A stretch of 64,000 nt of DNA from Sequoia sempervirens (lineage: Eukaryota; Streptophyta; Pinopsida; Cupressales; Cupressaceae): the NCBI GenBank assembly GCA_007258455.2, contig VDFB02047230.1, positions 160,836,635 through 160,900,634 on the forward strand, in the 5' to 3' direction. Positions 1 to 10,481 of the stretch are shown piece by piece. Within the stretch, counting starts at the first letter, position 1. Each line of letters begins with the position of its first letter. A model generated the notes under the pieces. It was not told where the DNA came from. It saw only the letters and a program-made list of their open reading frames with translations, and did not search any database. The position numbers and the translations under genes are program-made.

Positions 1-92
1 TTTCAAGCTATCTTCACAATCTGTTGATCTCCAACGCTCACCCACTGCTACGGCAACCCTTCAAACCTTGATTATCAAATATTTCAAAAACT

Positions 93-1010
93 TCAAGCTG
101 GAAGTCTTCTCTGCAAACTTGCTATCTGTAACTTTTTATCAAACCTCTCTTGATTTCTTTCATCTTCAACATATGAACATTTCCACTTGAACAACCTTTT
201 GAACATACCTGTCATCTTTTGCCAACTCGATCCATAATACCATCCATAATCCATTTGCATGCTTCCTGTATTTGTCTTCTCTCTTTGCCAACATATCTTC
301 TCTGAATGATTTCTCAAACCACATATTCTGCATGGATGTAGATCCCAACATGTATCCTTTGTATGACCTTTCCTGTTACAATGACAACATTGCACACATT
401 CCTTTTCTTTAACAAATTTGGTTATACCTGTATTATTTCCTTTACCTGTGACATATCCAAGACCTTCATGCTTTGGCCTCATTATTGGCTTAATTGGTTC
501 TCTCATTCCTTGATCATGCCTTCCTAAGCCTTTACCTTTGTATCCCATTCTTTCCATAATCTTTAAACCAACATTCATTTCATTTCCATTACATCGAACA
601 ACCTTATCATTTTGACAATTTTTATCACAAATTTCTTCAGCAAAAACACATTTCTCAATTGAAAAATTCAAATCCTCTATACTACATGAAACATCACATA
701 TGGATTTTGACTTCAAACATTCATTCTCTTCATTCAATCTTGATATTTCATTTTTGTATAAACTATTCTCTGCTTCTAATTTCTTCACCTTTTCTTCTAA
801 ATCATCAACCAACTTTATTCTTTGTTCCAATTCCTCATTTCTTGTATTAATCTCATCAAACAATTTTAGTTTTTCTTCAAGCTCTTTATTTTTCTCTGTA
901 TTTCTAAATTTATGTGTTTGATCTGTATCCATCCACCCTATCAGATTGGTATCAGAGCAGACCGATCCAGGGAGACTGCAGGAGTTGAGGAGATTTGAAG
1001 ATCGTTGCAT
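93..1010 (-). pseudogene. Chimeric, inverted fragment of a retroelement gag-like ORF (G-patch + CCHC)
   Basis: Reads as 305 codons on the minus strand, but is a fusion. The first ~38 codons are antisense leader, primer-binding site and LTR tail (complement of 897-1010). From the EKNKELEEKL segment onward it matches the 1721-2713 ORF in sense: coiled coil, G-patch (GYKGKGLG, then GLGY) and two CCHC knuckles. The C-terminus runs past the point where the other copy breaks (after TGMF) and adds about 30 residues ending LQRRLPA. The fusion lies near 896, where both partners share a short TCT/AAATTT stretch. The ATG is therefore inside non-coding retroelement sequence and this is probably not a genuine protein start. 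The rest of this inverted element would lie left of the window. Confidence 0.7.
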
Positions 1011-1490
1011 ATATTGGTTGTTGTTCGCTAAAGGATGTCGCCGCTGGCATTAAAGTAGCTGCAAACCAAAGCACAAAGAGCCGTCAGGTTATGATGTTGT
1101 TGTTTGAAGAGTTGTTAATCACAGTAGCTAATGAAGACTATTTTTTTAAAGAAAATTAAAGGCTACAATCAATCAGCATTGCTGGAGATGTTATTTGAGG
1201 AGAGCACAAGAGTTTCTTAAATCGCAGATTAAAAACAAGCTGCCAGCATTTGAAGAAGTTAAAATAAAATTGTTGCTTTAATTTGTGTTCATCATTTTTA
1301 AGAAATTTTCAAAAGACAAAGATTCAAATTTGTAAGAGAAAATTGAAGAGTGAAGGTACACGAAGTTGTCAAATAAGAGGAAATCGGTGTAGAAGAACCA
1401 TTGTGAAAGCTGTTGTTCAAATAGAGGTAACGATATTAGCATTGGCTTGAGAATTTATGAAAAGTTTTTTTTTATTACAGAAAGGGTTGT
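897..1490 (+). repeat. Left arm of inverted repeat: LTR tail, PBS and leader
   Basis: The last ~40 bp of an LTR, a primer-binding site and about 530 bp of leader. The whole block recurs in reverse complement at about 2690-3300. The arm ends at the run ATTACAGAAAGGGTTG (to ~1490), whose complement starts the right arm. The rest of the LTR is missing; the inverted gag fragment takes its place. From 1491 to 1720 the leader continues as unique sequence into the gag-like ORF. Confidence 0.8.
947..958 (+). other. Primer-binding site (initiator tRNA-Met type)
   Basis: TGGTATCAGAGC, complementary to the 3' end of initiator tRNA-Met, is the usual plant LTR-retroelement primer site. It follows the LTR tail and points toward the 1721-2713 ORF, which fixes that ORF as the internal coding region. 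Confidence 0.85.
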
Positions 1491-1720
1491 CATAGTAAAT
1501 CTGTGTTGCCCTAGTTAGGGTTTGGTACATTTTTGTTGAAATTTTCAGATTACATAAGAAAAAGAACTGTGAGATAATATGTGTCAAAAAGTTGTTGAAA
1601 GTGTTGATTTGTGAAGTTTGAAGAAAGATTGCAACAAGGGTTTCAAAAGGTTACAGCCAGTTGAAGGAAATTGTGGAAGAGTGAAGGCAGGCGAAGATTG
1701 CAAAATTGAGGTAAGTTTAT

Positions 1721-2713
1721 TTGTTTGATTCAATGGGAAAAGCTGATAGAGTAAAGAAAGAGAAAACAAAAGATTTAGAAGAAGAATTAATAAAAGTGAA
1801 GAAAGAAAATACAAGTTTAAAATGTGAAAAGGATTTTTTAGAAAAAGAATTGGCAAAATTAAGAAAAGAAATGGGGGTAGAAAAATGTAATCTTTATATA
1901 GAGGCAATTGAAGAGCTAGAGGATAAGTTAAAGTTTGTGGAACAAATAAATAATTTGCAGGTGAAGGAATTGTGCAAATTTAGAGAGAAAAATAAAGAGC
2001 TTGAAGAAAAACTAAAATTGTTTGATGAGATTAATACAAGAAATGAGGAATTGGAACAAAGAATAAAGTTGGTTGATGATTTAGAAGAAAAGGTGAAGAA
2101 ATTAGAAGTAGAGAATAGTTTATACAAAAATGAAATATCAAGATTGAATGAAGAGAATGAATGTTTGAAGTCAAAATCCATATGTGATGTTTCATGTAGT
2201 ATAGAGGATTTGAATTTGTCAATTGAGAAATGTGTTTTTGCTGAAGAAATTTGTGATAAAAATTGTCAAAATGATAAGGTTGTTCGATGTAATGGCAATG
2301 AAATGAATGTTGGTTTAAAATTTGTGGAAAGAATGGGATACAAAGGTAAAGGCTTAGGAAGGCATGATCAAGGAATGAGAGAACCAATTGAGCCAATAAT
2401 GAAGCCAAAGCATGAAGGTCTTGGATATGTCACAGGTAAGGGAAATAATACAGGTATAACCAAATTTGTTAAAGAAAAGGAATGTGTGCAATGTTGTCAT
2501 TGTAACAGGAAAGGTCATACAAAGGATACATGTTGGGATCTACATCCATGCAGAATATGTGGTTTGAGAAATCATTCAGAGAAGATGTGTTGGCAAAGAG
2601 AGAAGACAAATATAGGAAGCATGCAAATGGATTGTGGATGGTATTACGGATCAAGTTGGCAAAAGATGACAGGTATGTTCAACCCTTTCTGTAATAAAAA
2701 AATCTTTTCATAA
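1721..2713 (+). CDS. Gag-like protein of an LTR retroelement: coiled coil, G-patch, two CCHC knuckles
   Basis: 330 codons. Residues ~5-170 are Lys/Glu/Leu-rich with heptad-like spacing, consistent with a long coiled coil. Residues ~195-238 form a G-patch (GYKGKGLGRHDQG, then a trailing GLGY), an RNA-binding or helicase-cofactor motif. Residues ~254-291 hold two CCHC knuckles, C-CH-C-NRKG-H-TKDT-C and C-RI-C-GLRN-H-SEKM-C. The ATG lies ~760 bp downstream of a PBS on the same strand, the expected gag position. The true C-terminus is lost: after MTGMF (~2685) the sequence switches to the reverse complement of the leader, adding ~10 foreign residues. No protease, RT or integrase is in the window, so the element is non-autonomous or truncated. 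Knuckles support gag; a G-patch in a plant gag is unusual. A captured host G-patch gene is the alternative. Confidence 0.65.
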   Translation: MFDSMGKADRVKKEKTKDLEEELIKVKKENTSLKCEKDFLEKELAKLRKEMGVEKCNLYIEAIEELEDKLKFVEQINNLQVKELCKFREKNKELEEKLKLFDEINTRNEELEQRIKLVDDLEEKVKKLEVENSLYKNEISRLNEENECLKSKSICDVSCSIEDLNLSIEKCVFAEEICDKNCQNDKVVRCNGNEMNVGLKFVERMGYKGKGLGRHDQGMREPIEPIMKPKHEGLGYVTGKGNNTGITKFVKEKECVQCCHCNRKGHTKDTCWDLHPCRICGLRNHSEKMCWQREKTNIGSMQMDCGWYYGSSWQKMTGMFNPFCNKKIFS

Positions 2714-3250
2714 ATTCTCAAGCCAATGCTAATATCGTTACCTCTATTTGAACAACAGCTTTCACAATGGTTCTTCTACACTGATTTCCTCTTATTTGAC
2801 AACTTCGTGTACCTTCACTCTTCAATGTACCTTCACTCTTCAATTTTCTCTTACAAATCTGAATCTTTGTCTTCTGAAAATTTCTTAAAAATGATGAACA
2901 CAAATTAAAGCAACAATTTTATTTTACCTTCTTCAAATGCTGGCAGCCTGTTTTTAATCTGCGATTTAAGAAACTCTTGTGCTCTCCCCAAATAACATCT
3001 CCAACAATGCTGATTGACTGTAGCCTTTAATTTTCTTTAAAAAAATAGTCTTCATTAGCTGCTGCAATTAACAACTCTTCAAACAGCAACATCATAACCT
3101 GACGGCTCTTTGTGCTTTGGTTTGCAGCTACTTTAATGCCAGCGACGACATCCTTTAGCGAACAACAACCAATATATGCAGCGATCTTCAAATCTCCTCA
3201 ACTCCTGCAGTCTCCCTGGATCGGTCTGCTCTGATACCAATCTAATAGGG
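2690..3250 (-). repeat. Right arm of inverted repeat: leader and PBS in antisense
   Basis: Reverse complement of about 940-1490. It differs by a short tandem duplication (GTACCTTCACTCTTCAAT twice, ~2808-2843) and scattered substitutions. It begins within a few bases of where the gag-like ORF loses its normal C-terminus, so the junction is near 2686-2690. It runs through an antisense primer-binding site into an LTR. Confidence 0.8.
3228..3239 (-). other. Primer-binding site (initiator tRNA-Met type), minus strand
   Basis: GCTCTGATACCA on the plus strand is the complement of TGGTATCAGAGC. It lies ~11 bp from the TGGATGG end of the adjoining LTR, in the correct geometry for a minus-strand element. 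Confidence 0.85.
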
Positions 3251-3630
3251 TGGATGGATACAAATCAAACACATAAATTCAGAAATACATCAAACATTAT
3301 TCAAACATGTTGTTGCACTACTAATATTAATCCATCAATTTATTACATGCTGCTGCATTCTTATCTTTCTCCACATGACCACTTGGTCATCTCAACACTT
3401 GAACTGATACAATGATCTAATGCATAAGCCATTACAAGTGCCTCAATATATAGAGGTCTTAGAGATTACAAAGAACATTCTAGAACATAGGCCGACTTGT
3501 TATAACTTGACAAATATTTAATATTTTTCATGTTTATCCTTATCTCTTAATTATTCTAGAACTTTCTAGACCTTTACATTTCATGCCATTTAATATTTGT
3601 GGTGTGGGAGAAATTACATATCCCAACACA
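3251..3630 (-). repeat. LTR (about 380 bp) abutting the TNL gene
   Basis: Bounded by TG at 3251 and CA at 3630. Read on the minus strand it starts TGTGTTGGGATATGTAATTT and ends at TATCCATCCA just before the PBS. The terminal ~40 bp match the LTR tail at 897-937. No target-site duplication can be tested because the partner LTR is outside the window or lost. The NBS part of the TNL gene begins directly after 3630. Confidence 0.7.
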
Positions 3631-6600
3631 AACATCCAATTGGTGTAGATGAAGCTGTCATAGACTTTGAAAGAACGACACTTCAGTCTGTAGAAAGCCA
3701 TTGCACTGTGCAAATTGTGGGAATATGGGGCATGGGTGGTGTTGGAAAAACCACTCTTGCTAAGCAATTATATAATAATAAATATACAACTATGGAAAAT
3801 TTAGTTTTCTATTAGATGTTAGAGATGCTGATTCCAAAAAAGCATTACATAAGAAACAAGAAAAACTCCTACAGGATCTCGGTCTTCAAGGTGTATCAGT
3901 TGAGAATATAGAAGAAGGGAAGGGTATTCTTGCCTCTCGTTTGAGATCTGTTCGGGTACTCATTGTTCTAGATGATGTGGATAGTTAGATCAATTGGATG
4001 CTCTAGTCCCTGAGAAGAATAGTCTTGGAAGGGGTAGTTTGGTTGTAGTCACTACAAGGGAATATGAAGTCCTTCAATGTTGGGGCATCTCATTCATTTA
4101 TAAAATGAAAGCCCTAGATCCACCTCATGCCAAGCAACTTTTTGTTGGCATGCTTTTTTAGAAAAATGCCCACTCAATGGATTTGAGAAGCTTGTTGAAG
4201 AATTCATCAAGGTTTGCGATGGCTTACCATTATCTCTCAAAGTATTTGGAGGACAGCTATATGGCAAATCCAACAAAGTTTATTGGGAGAATCAATTACA
4301 AAAGATAGTTACAATACTGCCCAAAGATATCAAAAATAGGTTAAAAATAAGTTATGATGCCTTAGATAATGAAGAGAAGGAAGCATTTATGGATGCAGCT
4401 TGTTTCTTCATTGGAGAGAAGAAAACTTCAGCCATTGCAGCTTGGGATGGAACAGTTAGGAGTGGGAGTGGTCTATGCAGTTGGGAAAGTCTCTTGAATA
4501 AGTGTCTTGTTGAACTTGATAATGATGAATGCATATGAATGCATGACCACTTACGAGATTTGGGAAGAGAAATCGCAAATAATCAGTCACCCTACCGTCT
4601 TTGGTCTCCCCAACAGATTATTAATGTTGACAATGAGGTGCAGGTAATATTAATACTTTTCTGTCTACCTGTATTTGTTTCATTCTTGTTTCCATGAAGT
4701 CTAATGTTTCCATAACTTTTTATTTCATTTTTGTTTGTATTTAAAAGAAAATTGCCATTCGAGCAATAAAGGCTACAACAGATGAATCAACAATTGAGGC
4801 TGAGCAGGTTCCTCGATGTTCCGAAGATGGAAAGCTCATAGTTAACACAAGCAGAGGATTTTATAGCCTGGCACCTGCTTCGCTTGGATTAAAGATTCTT
4901 GATGTTACAGGAAATTATTATAATCAAGTGATCGGTGATCTCTCAAGAGAGCTGGTATGGCTTCGCTGGTTTGACAATGAGCAGAGAAATCTTCACTCAT
5001 TGAATTCATGGAAAAATTTGAGGGTTTTAGAACTCTCCGAGGACTATAGGGAAAATCTCTTAGAAGAACTGTGGGAGAGTGACAACAATGTAAGTATCTT
5101 GTAAAGGTTTTCTTCAGTATTTTTATCATTGATCGTTTTCAGTCAATCTCATTGAGAATTTGTTGCAGGCTCCTGTGCAATTAAGAGAGTTGCTAATTTC
5201 TTCGGCCAAAGAATTCCAAAGATTTCCAAAGTCAATAGGATGTCTCAGACATTTGAAAAAGATTGTCCTGAAACATGGGAGCTTGGTGAGGAGTCTGCCG
5301 GAAGAATTTTGTCTTCTTCAATCGCTGGAACACCTGGAGTTATTTTGCTGTGGAGAGCTATCATCACTACCCAACAGCTTTGGTGATTTGAGAAATCTGA
5401 GGCACCTTGATTTGTTTCTTTGCATGGAATTGAGGAAGTTGCCACTCTCTTTCAAGAAGCTCGCACTCCTGCAACATCTCGACTTAGACGGTTGTTTTAA
5501 CCTCACCTTAGAGTGTGATGTTCTAGAAAACATGAAACAGATAGAGTATTTGAACCTCGAAGATTGCAAGCAATTGGAAGAGTTGCCTCGTCACATCACA
5601 AATCAGGCCTCCTTGACAGAGCTCAATTTACGGAATACACAGAGGTTAAGGGAGGTGCCGGTGAACATCGACCAACTGAGCAAGTTACAAAAGATGAGAA
5701 TCGGAAGTTGGTTGTTGACAAGGCTGCTAACATCTATTGGAGATTTATCTTGCTTGACTCATCTTTACATTGAAGGGTGTCAGAAACTGGAATGGCTACC
5801 TGACTCTCTGGGGCGTCTTAATCTCTTAAAGGAGTTAAGTATAACAAATTCGGGAGTGAAGTCCTTACCAAAATCAGTCAGTCAACTAATTAATCTTCAA
5901 ACCCTGGAAATAAGTGGATGCCCAATCAGTGAATTGCATCTTGGAGCGGGGTCGTTTACTTCTACATTACACAACCTTAAGATTTCCATCTCTGAAGACT
6001 GTTGTGCAGGTCTTGAATCTCTTACCCTTTATGCCAATAACCATCTAACAGAGATAGATGGCATACCAACTACAGTCAAGACGATGGAATTGGTAAAGTG
6101 TATAATGTTGAGGAACATAAGGTGTACTGATGGTCTGGTAAACATTCAAAAGCTTTGGATATGTGGGTGCCCTGAGTTGGATGCACTTCCCAGTTTTGCA
6201 CAATCAGCTTTTCTCCGAGACTTTGACCTGAAAAGGTGCTATGGAGTGAAGAAAATACAAGGTTTGGAACATCGCACAGCATTGGAGACGTTGACAGTGC
6301 ATATAAGGTGGGAGGACGCGGGCATAGAAAGCTTGGAGCGCATGGAAAGATTGAGGCGAGTGGATCTTAGAGCAATCAGTAGAGCAGGTTTTGAAGGTTG
6401 CATTCAAAGCATGCAGGTAATTATAGTTTATTGGTATATAGAATTCTAATTATTTTCAATTGATTGTGCATTGACTGAATGTGTTGATTTGCAAAGAGGT
6501 TGCGAAAATGGCCCGAGGAAACAATAATATGCACGCGGGCGGTCCCTGATGCGGCCTCACGTCTTAACTCATTTGCCTTCTCCAATCTCTCCGTCGTTGA

Positions 6601-6868
6601 ATCCATTAACAACCAGAAATTCTGCGAATACATCAACTTTAGCAAATCCCTCAAATGGCCCTCCACTCCCCGCTGCCTTCTTCTTTGTATTGTTGTGAAT
6701 CGTGTATATCCAGAAACTCGTCTTTATTTGGATATACAGTGCGATAAGTTCGATACGAAGTATGATAGTGGTACGAAGTTGGAGGGCAAATGGGTGTGGA
6801 CAGCTCTCATCACACAGCATTCCAAAATCCACGATGAATTTGCACGTTACGGGGTAAAAGATATATAA
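3631..6868 (+). pseudogene. TIR-NBS-LRR (TNL) disease-resistance gene, broken; TIR part absent
   Basis: Likely exons: 3631-4643 (NBS), 4748-5089, 5169-6416 (LRR) and 6497-6868 (C-terminal), joined by GT..AG introns. NBS motifs in order: linker HPIGVDEAV, P-loop GMGGVGKTT, kinase-2 VLIVLDDVD (final D is TNL type), LVVVTTRE, CDGLPLSLKVFGG, ACFFIGEKK, MHDHLRDLGREI. These lie in different frames: stops at 3813 (TAG), 3986 (TAG) and 4536 (TGA), and indels near 3800, 3988 and a T-run at ~4139. By contrast 5169-6416 is fully open with about 16 leucine-rich repeats, and the last exon is open to TAA at 6868 (post-LRR domain ending FARYGVKDI). The TIR exon is missing; an LTR sits exactly where it should join. 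A nucleotide-sensing immune receptor by family, not functional here. CNL is excluded by the LDDVD and MHD contexts. Confidence 0.88.
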
Positions 6869-6991
6869 TTATGGACCTGAAATGGAAGTGGAGAAAGGAT
6901 TGCTTGTGACGGGAGAAGACGAGAGTTGTGGAGGCTTTCACCGGTTTATGTTTGTATTTATCAAATTAATATTGTTATAACTAAATGAATT

Positions 6992-6997
6992 AATAAA
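6992..6997 (+). terminator. Candidate poly(A) signal of the TNL gene
   Basis: AATAAA 124 bp after the TNL stop codon, followed by AT-rich sequence. Position fits a plant near-upstream element; the region is AT-rich enough that chance occurrence is possible. Confidence 0.35.
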
Positions 6998-7016
6998 AGT
7001 ATGAAAAGGCGATATC

Positions 7017-8156
7017 ACATGGTTGATAGTATATATGTTTAAAAGTATTTTAATGTAATTTTTATCAATATTTTAAAAATATATTTAATATTTTTTTTTA
7101 TATATAGTAAATCTTGTTAATTTATTAATATTTATATTTTTATATGAAATTCAATAACATTTTTTTGGAAAAAATAATAAGTTTTACTTTTTAAAATACA
7201 CTTGATGTCATATGAATAGATTAATCTATTATAATTTAATCACTCAAAATATGAATCATTAAGAATTTCTTTAATTGGATATAAAAATATATAAAGGAGG
7301 GTGTCTTATCATTAAAGTAGATATTCATGTTCAAAATTGGCTATTAAATATATTAGGTTTGTGTATAAATATCTCAATACATATCTCCATATGGATGACT
7401 AATCTTTACACAATCAACTAATAAATAAAGTGTTTTAAATCAATCAAAGATTCATCCATTTAATGGTAAACATGTTTCATAAACATTAAAATTTTATGGA
7501 AGTCCATCCCTTTAGCTAAAACTCTCATTTGGTACAAATGGGGAGGATGTTGGTGAATGTTGTTGAATTCATGGTCCATGAGATAACATTTCTTTGAGAC
7601 AAATTGTCAAACAATTCACATGCATTGTCTATGCTTCACTTTTTATATATATGTCTATCAAGGCACATAGAACTCTAACAAAATAACTTGTGTGCTTCTA
7701 GTGAATGTTGATGCCTTATTTTAGATCTCTCATTTTGGAATAGGTTGGGAGGATGCTGACACAGGTTGTGGAATTAGACCTTACACACGTAAATTGCATT
7801 TTCTTACAAGTTTCCTAAGGACTCCTCATTAAACCTAGTTGTGCATACCCTATAATCACACTAGTCCATGAGACCACATCTCTTTAGTACATTTAGTTAA
7901 ACAATTCGCATGTCTTGTGTATGCTTCCAAATTTTGGATAATTGTCTGATGTTGGGGATTTTCGTCCCTAATATAGAGGGCTGAAAAAATAGAATAATGA
8001 CTTCTTAATATTATATGTTTAATTAAGAGTCACTAGCATGCACCAAATCTAATAATCAAAACATATGAAATTAATGGAATAGTATGTAGCCAATTGATTA
8101 TATATAAAGTATAGAGAGTATGTTATTTAATGGTTGATATTTAATGTAATATGGGT

Positions 8157-8190
<34 letters not shown>

Positions 8191-8915
8191 AGTAAATTTT
8201 GTTACTTTATAAATATTTACTTTTTTGTATCATATTCAATAATATTCTTTTGGAAAGAACAATCAAGCTTTAATTCTAAAAATAGACACGAGCAAAGTCA
8301 AGATTAAATTAATATACTATAGTATAATCACTCATAATATTATTAATATAGGTGTCTTATCATTTGATTTGCATCATTATTTAAATTATTATGTTGAAAA
8401 GTGGCTATTGAGTATATCAAGTAGGTGTACAAATATCGTACTATATATCTCCATCGATGGCTAGCCTTTACAAATTTAACTACTAAGTACAATATTTTAA
8501 GCCTATTAAGGATTTAAATTCTATGTAATAAACAAATTTCACAAACATAATTTTTTTATGGAAATCTATCCCTTGCTCTAAAGCTCTCATTTTGGCACAT
8601 GTTGGAAGGTTTTTGGTAAATGTTGTAGAATTAGTGCTCCATGATATTACTTTTCTTTGAGAAAAGGTTGTCAAAGAATTCATATATGTGTTGTGTATGC
8701 TTCAAAAAATTTCATACATGTCTATCGAGGCACACACAACTGTAACATTAAAAAATAAAAAACAATTCTGCTTTGATGAATGTTGATATCTTGTTTTGAC
8801 GATTTCATTTTTGCATAAGTTTGGAGGATGCTGAAAAAAGTTGTGGAGTTATTCCTTATATATGTAAATTACATTTGATTAAAATTTTCCTAATTATTTT
8901 TCATTAAACCCTTTT
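7017..8915. repeat. Diverged tandem duplication, two units of ~0.8-0.9 kb offset by ~1.1 kb
   Basis: 7017-7870 and 8128-8915 align along their length. Shared landmarks include ATGGTTGATA, the AGTAAATYTTGTTA run after a TA tract, GTGTCTTATCATT, CTCTCATTTTGG and GGAGGATGCTGA. Within the first unit a shorter module (~7525-7680 and ~7733-7940, with CCATGAGA and TTAAACAATTC landmarks) is itself repeated. Purine tracts followed by TG (such as GGGGAGGATGTTGG at ~7540) resemble PPT/LTR junctions, so these may be stacked short LTRs. No coding sequence seen. An (AT)n tract lies at 8160-8188. Confidence 0.6.
7953..8095 (-). repeat. Remnant of the 3' LTR of Copia A
   Basis: About 140 bp matching 25436-25575, with shared blocks CTGAAAAAATAGAATAATGA and TGGAATAGTRTGTAG. 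It sits on the far side of the Copia A coding remnants, as a 3' LTR should. Beyond 8095 the similarity stops, so this LTR is truncated or interrupted by the neighbouring duplicated sequence. Confidence 0.5.
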
Positions 8916-8954
8916 ACAAATTTCCCTAAGGCCTTTCCTTTGAAACCAATACTG

Positions 8955-10481
8955 TTAATTAAACTCTTCAACCACATAGCTTTTTTATAAGCATGTGTTG
9001 TTGCTCTATTTTATGCTTTAGTAGTTGATAAATAAATTTTCAGTTTCCTCTTGCTCATCCAACTTATTGCTCCTCCAAATGTAGTAATTACATGCCTACA
9101 TATATACCTCCATTATTCAAGATCTCCAATCCAATGTGAATCAACAAATCCATGTGCACTCAACACTCTACTCTTATAATTAATGCCATGCTAAATCAAA
9201 AAAAAAATCAAAGCTCCCTTTGAGTACCTAGTCAATCTTTTTACATATGTCCAATGATCTTTCCTTGGTTTCACCATCAAATTACTTAGAGCTTCCACTA
9301 TTTGGGAAATATCTAGTTTTGTACATACCATCTCATACATGATAATTCCTACTACATGACTTGCGTAGGAAGCTATCCTCATGCTATCTAAATCTTCCAT
9401 ATATTTAGTACATTAATCCATGCTCATATTTGTTCCAATTGGTATAGAGGTGAATTTACCAAATTAACACCCTACACTTTGAGAAAGCATAAGACTATCT
9501 CAAGATACTTTCTCTAGTTTAGTTATAGTTTCTTTTCAATCCTATACATGTATATCTTCATCCTAAGAATATATTTTGTGATATTATATTAATTCCTTGT
9601 ATCATTCAAGTGTTACATCTTCTTTGAACTTCTCCTTGAACACCCATTATGGCCAATAAATTTCCTATCCTTAAGAAAATCAACTAAATTTCAAGTCTTA
9701 CATTATTTTAACACCATTGTCTCCTTATCCATGACATTCTTTTAAGAAAATCCTTGAAAGTGAGAGCCTCTTGCATAAAACTTGGTCCATGCTATTAGTA
9801 TATATTAGAAAAAAATATACAAAATAAACCTAGTGGATTGTACCTTTCAAGCACGATCCCTGGTGCCTAGTAGACCTTCTCATAGTTTGATATGAAGAAA
9901 TTATTACCAAATTTACACCTATTCTTTGTCAAAATTACCACAAAATGTGTTTTGTTCCTCTACCAAATTATTATATCCACTACCAATCAATAAGACCTAC
10001 CATATTATTTTTCACCAAGGTCTTTAGCCTTTCTCACTCAAATAACCTAAGCTCAAATGCCACATTGTCTCTAATTCATATGTAGTAACATGAACACAGC
10101 CAGATAAATTTTATACATCCATGTTATATAGAGTACCATGTATCACTCCATTTGCAAGAATCAAATCACCTCTAGCTAGTCTACACCTTTTTACATCAAA
10201 ACTATTGTGAACTCCTATAACAACCAATTTAGACATGTAGACACAAGGTTTCTTTCCATAGCTAGTATATGGGGTATATCTATGAACATGTAAGTATTCT
10301 ACCATCAATGAAATAAACTTTCATCTTTCTCTAACCAACAATATTAATGAGCTATTGTCACCAATATGCACTTTCCACTCATCAATTTTAGTATACTATA
10401 TGTACCACTCCCTATGTGGTGTCATATGAAATTATAAAACACCCAATTCAATCAAATATTAATTATTTTAGAGTAGAAAAA
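8955..10481 (-). pseudogene. Copia A pol remnant (protease/pre-integrase and RT-RNase H pieces)
   Basis: Read right to left on the minus strand. ~10450-10330 keeps a decayed protease-downstream segment (HMT..REW-like). 10308-10111 matches the gag-pre-integrase domain (CRLARGDLILANG..GTLYNMDV). ~9590-9480 keeps an RT-like ILGM segment. 9400-9191 keeps the RT/RNase H connection (ASHVVGIIMYEMVCTKLDIS..HWTYVKRLTRYSKG). ~9060-8980 keeps the start of RNase H. Most of integrase and the catalytic RT core are not recognisable. Frames are broken throughout. Its gag half lies at 24480-25435, beyond the Gypsy insertion. Confidence 0.7.

Noticed and set aside
1584..2408. Minus-strand ORFs opposite the gag-like gene (1584-1907, 1894-2181, 2031-2408)
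   Set aside because: Low-complexity Ser/Phe/Leu translations of the AAG/GAA-rich coiled coil; antisense shadows.
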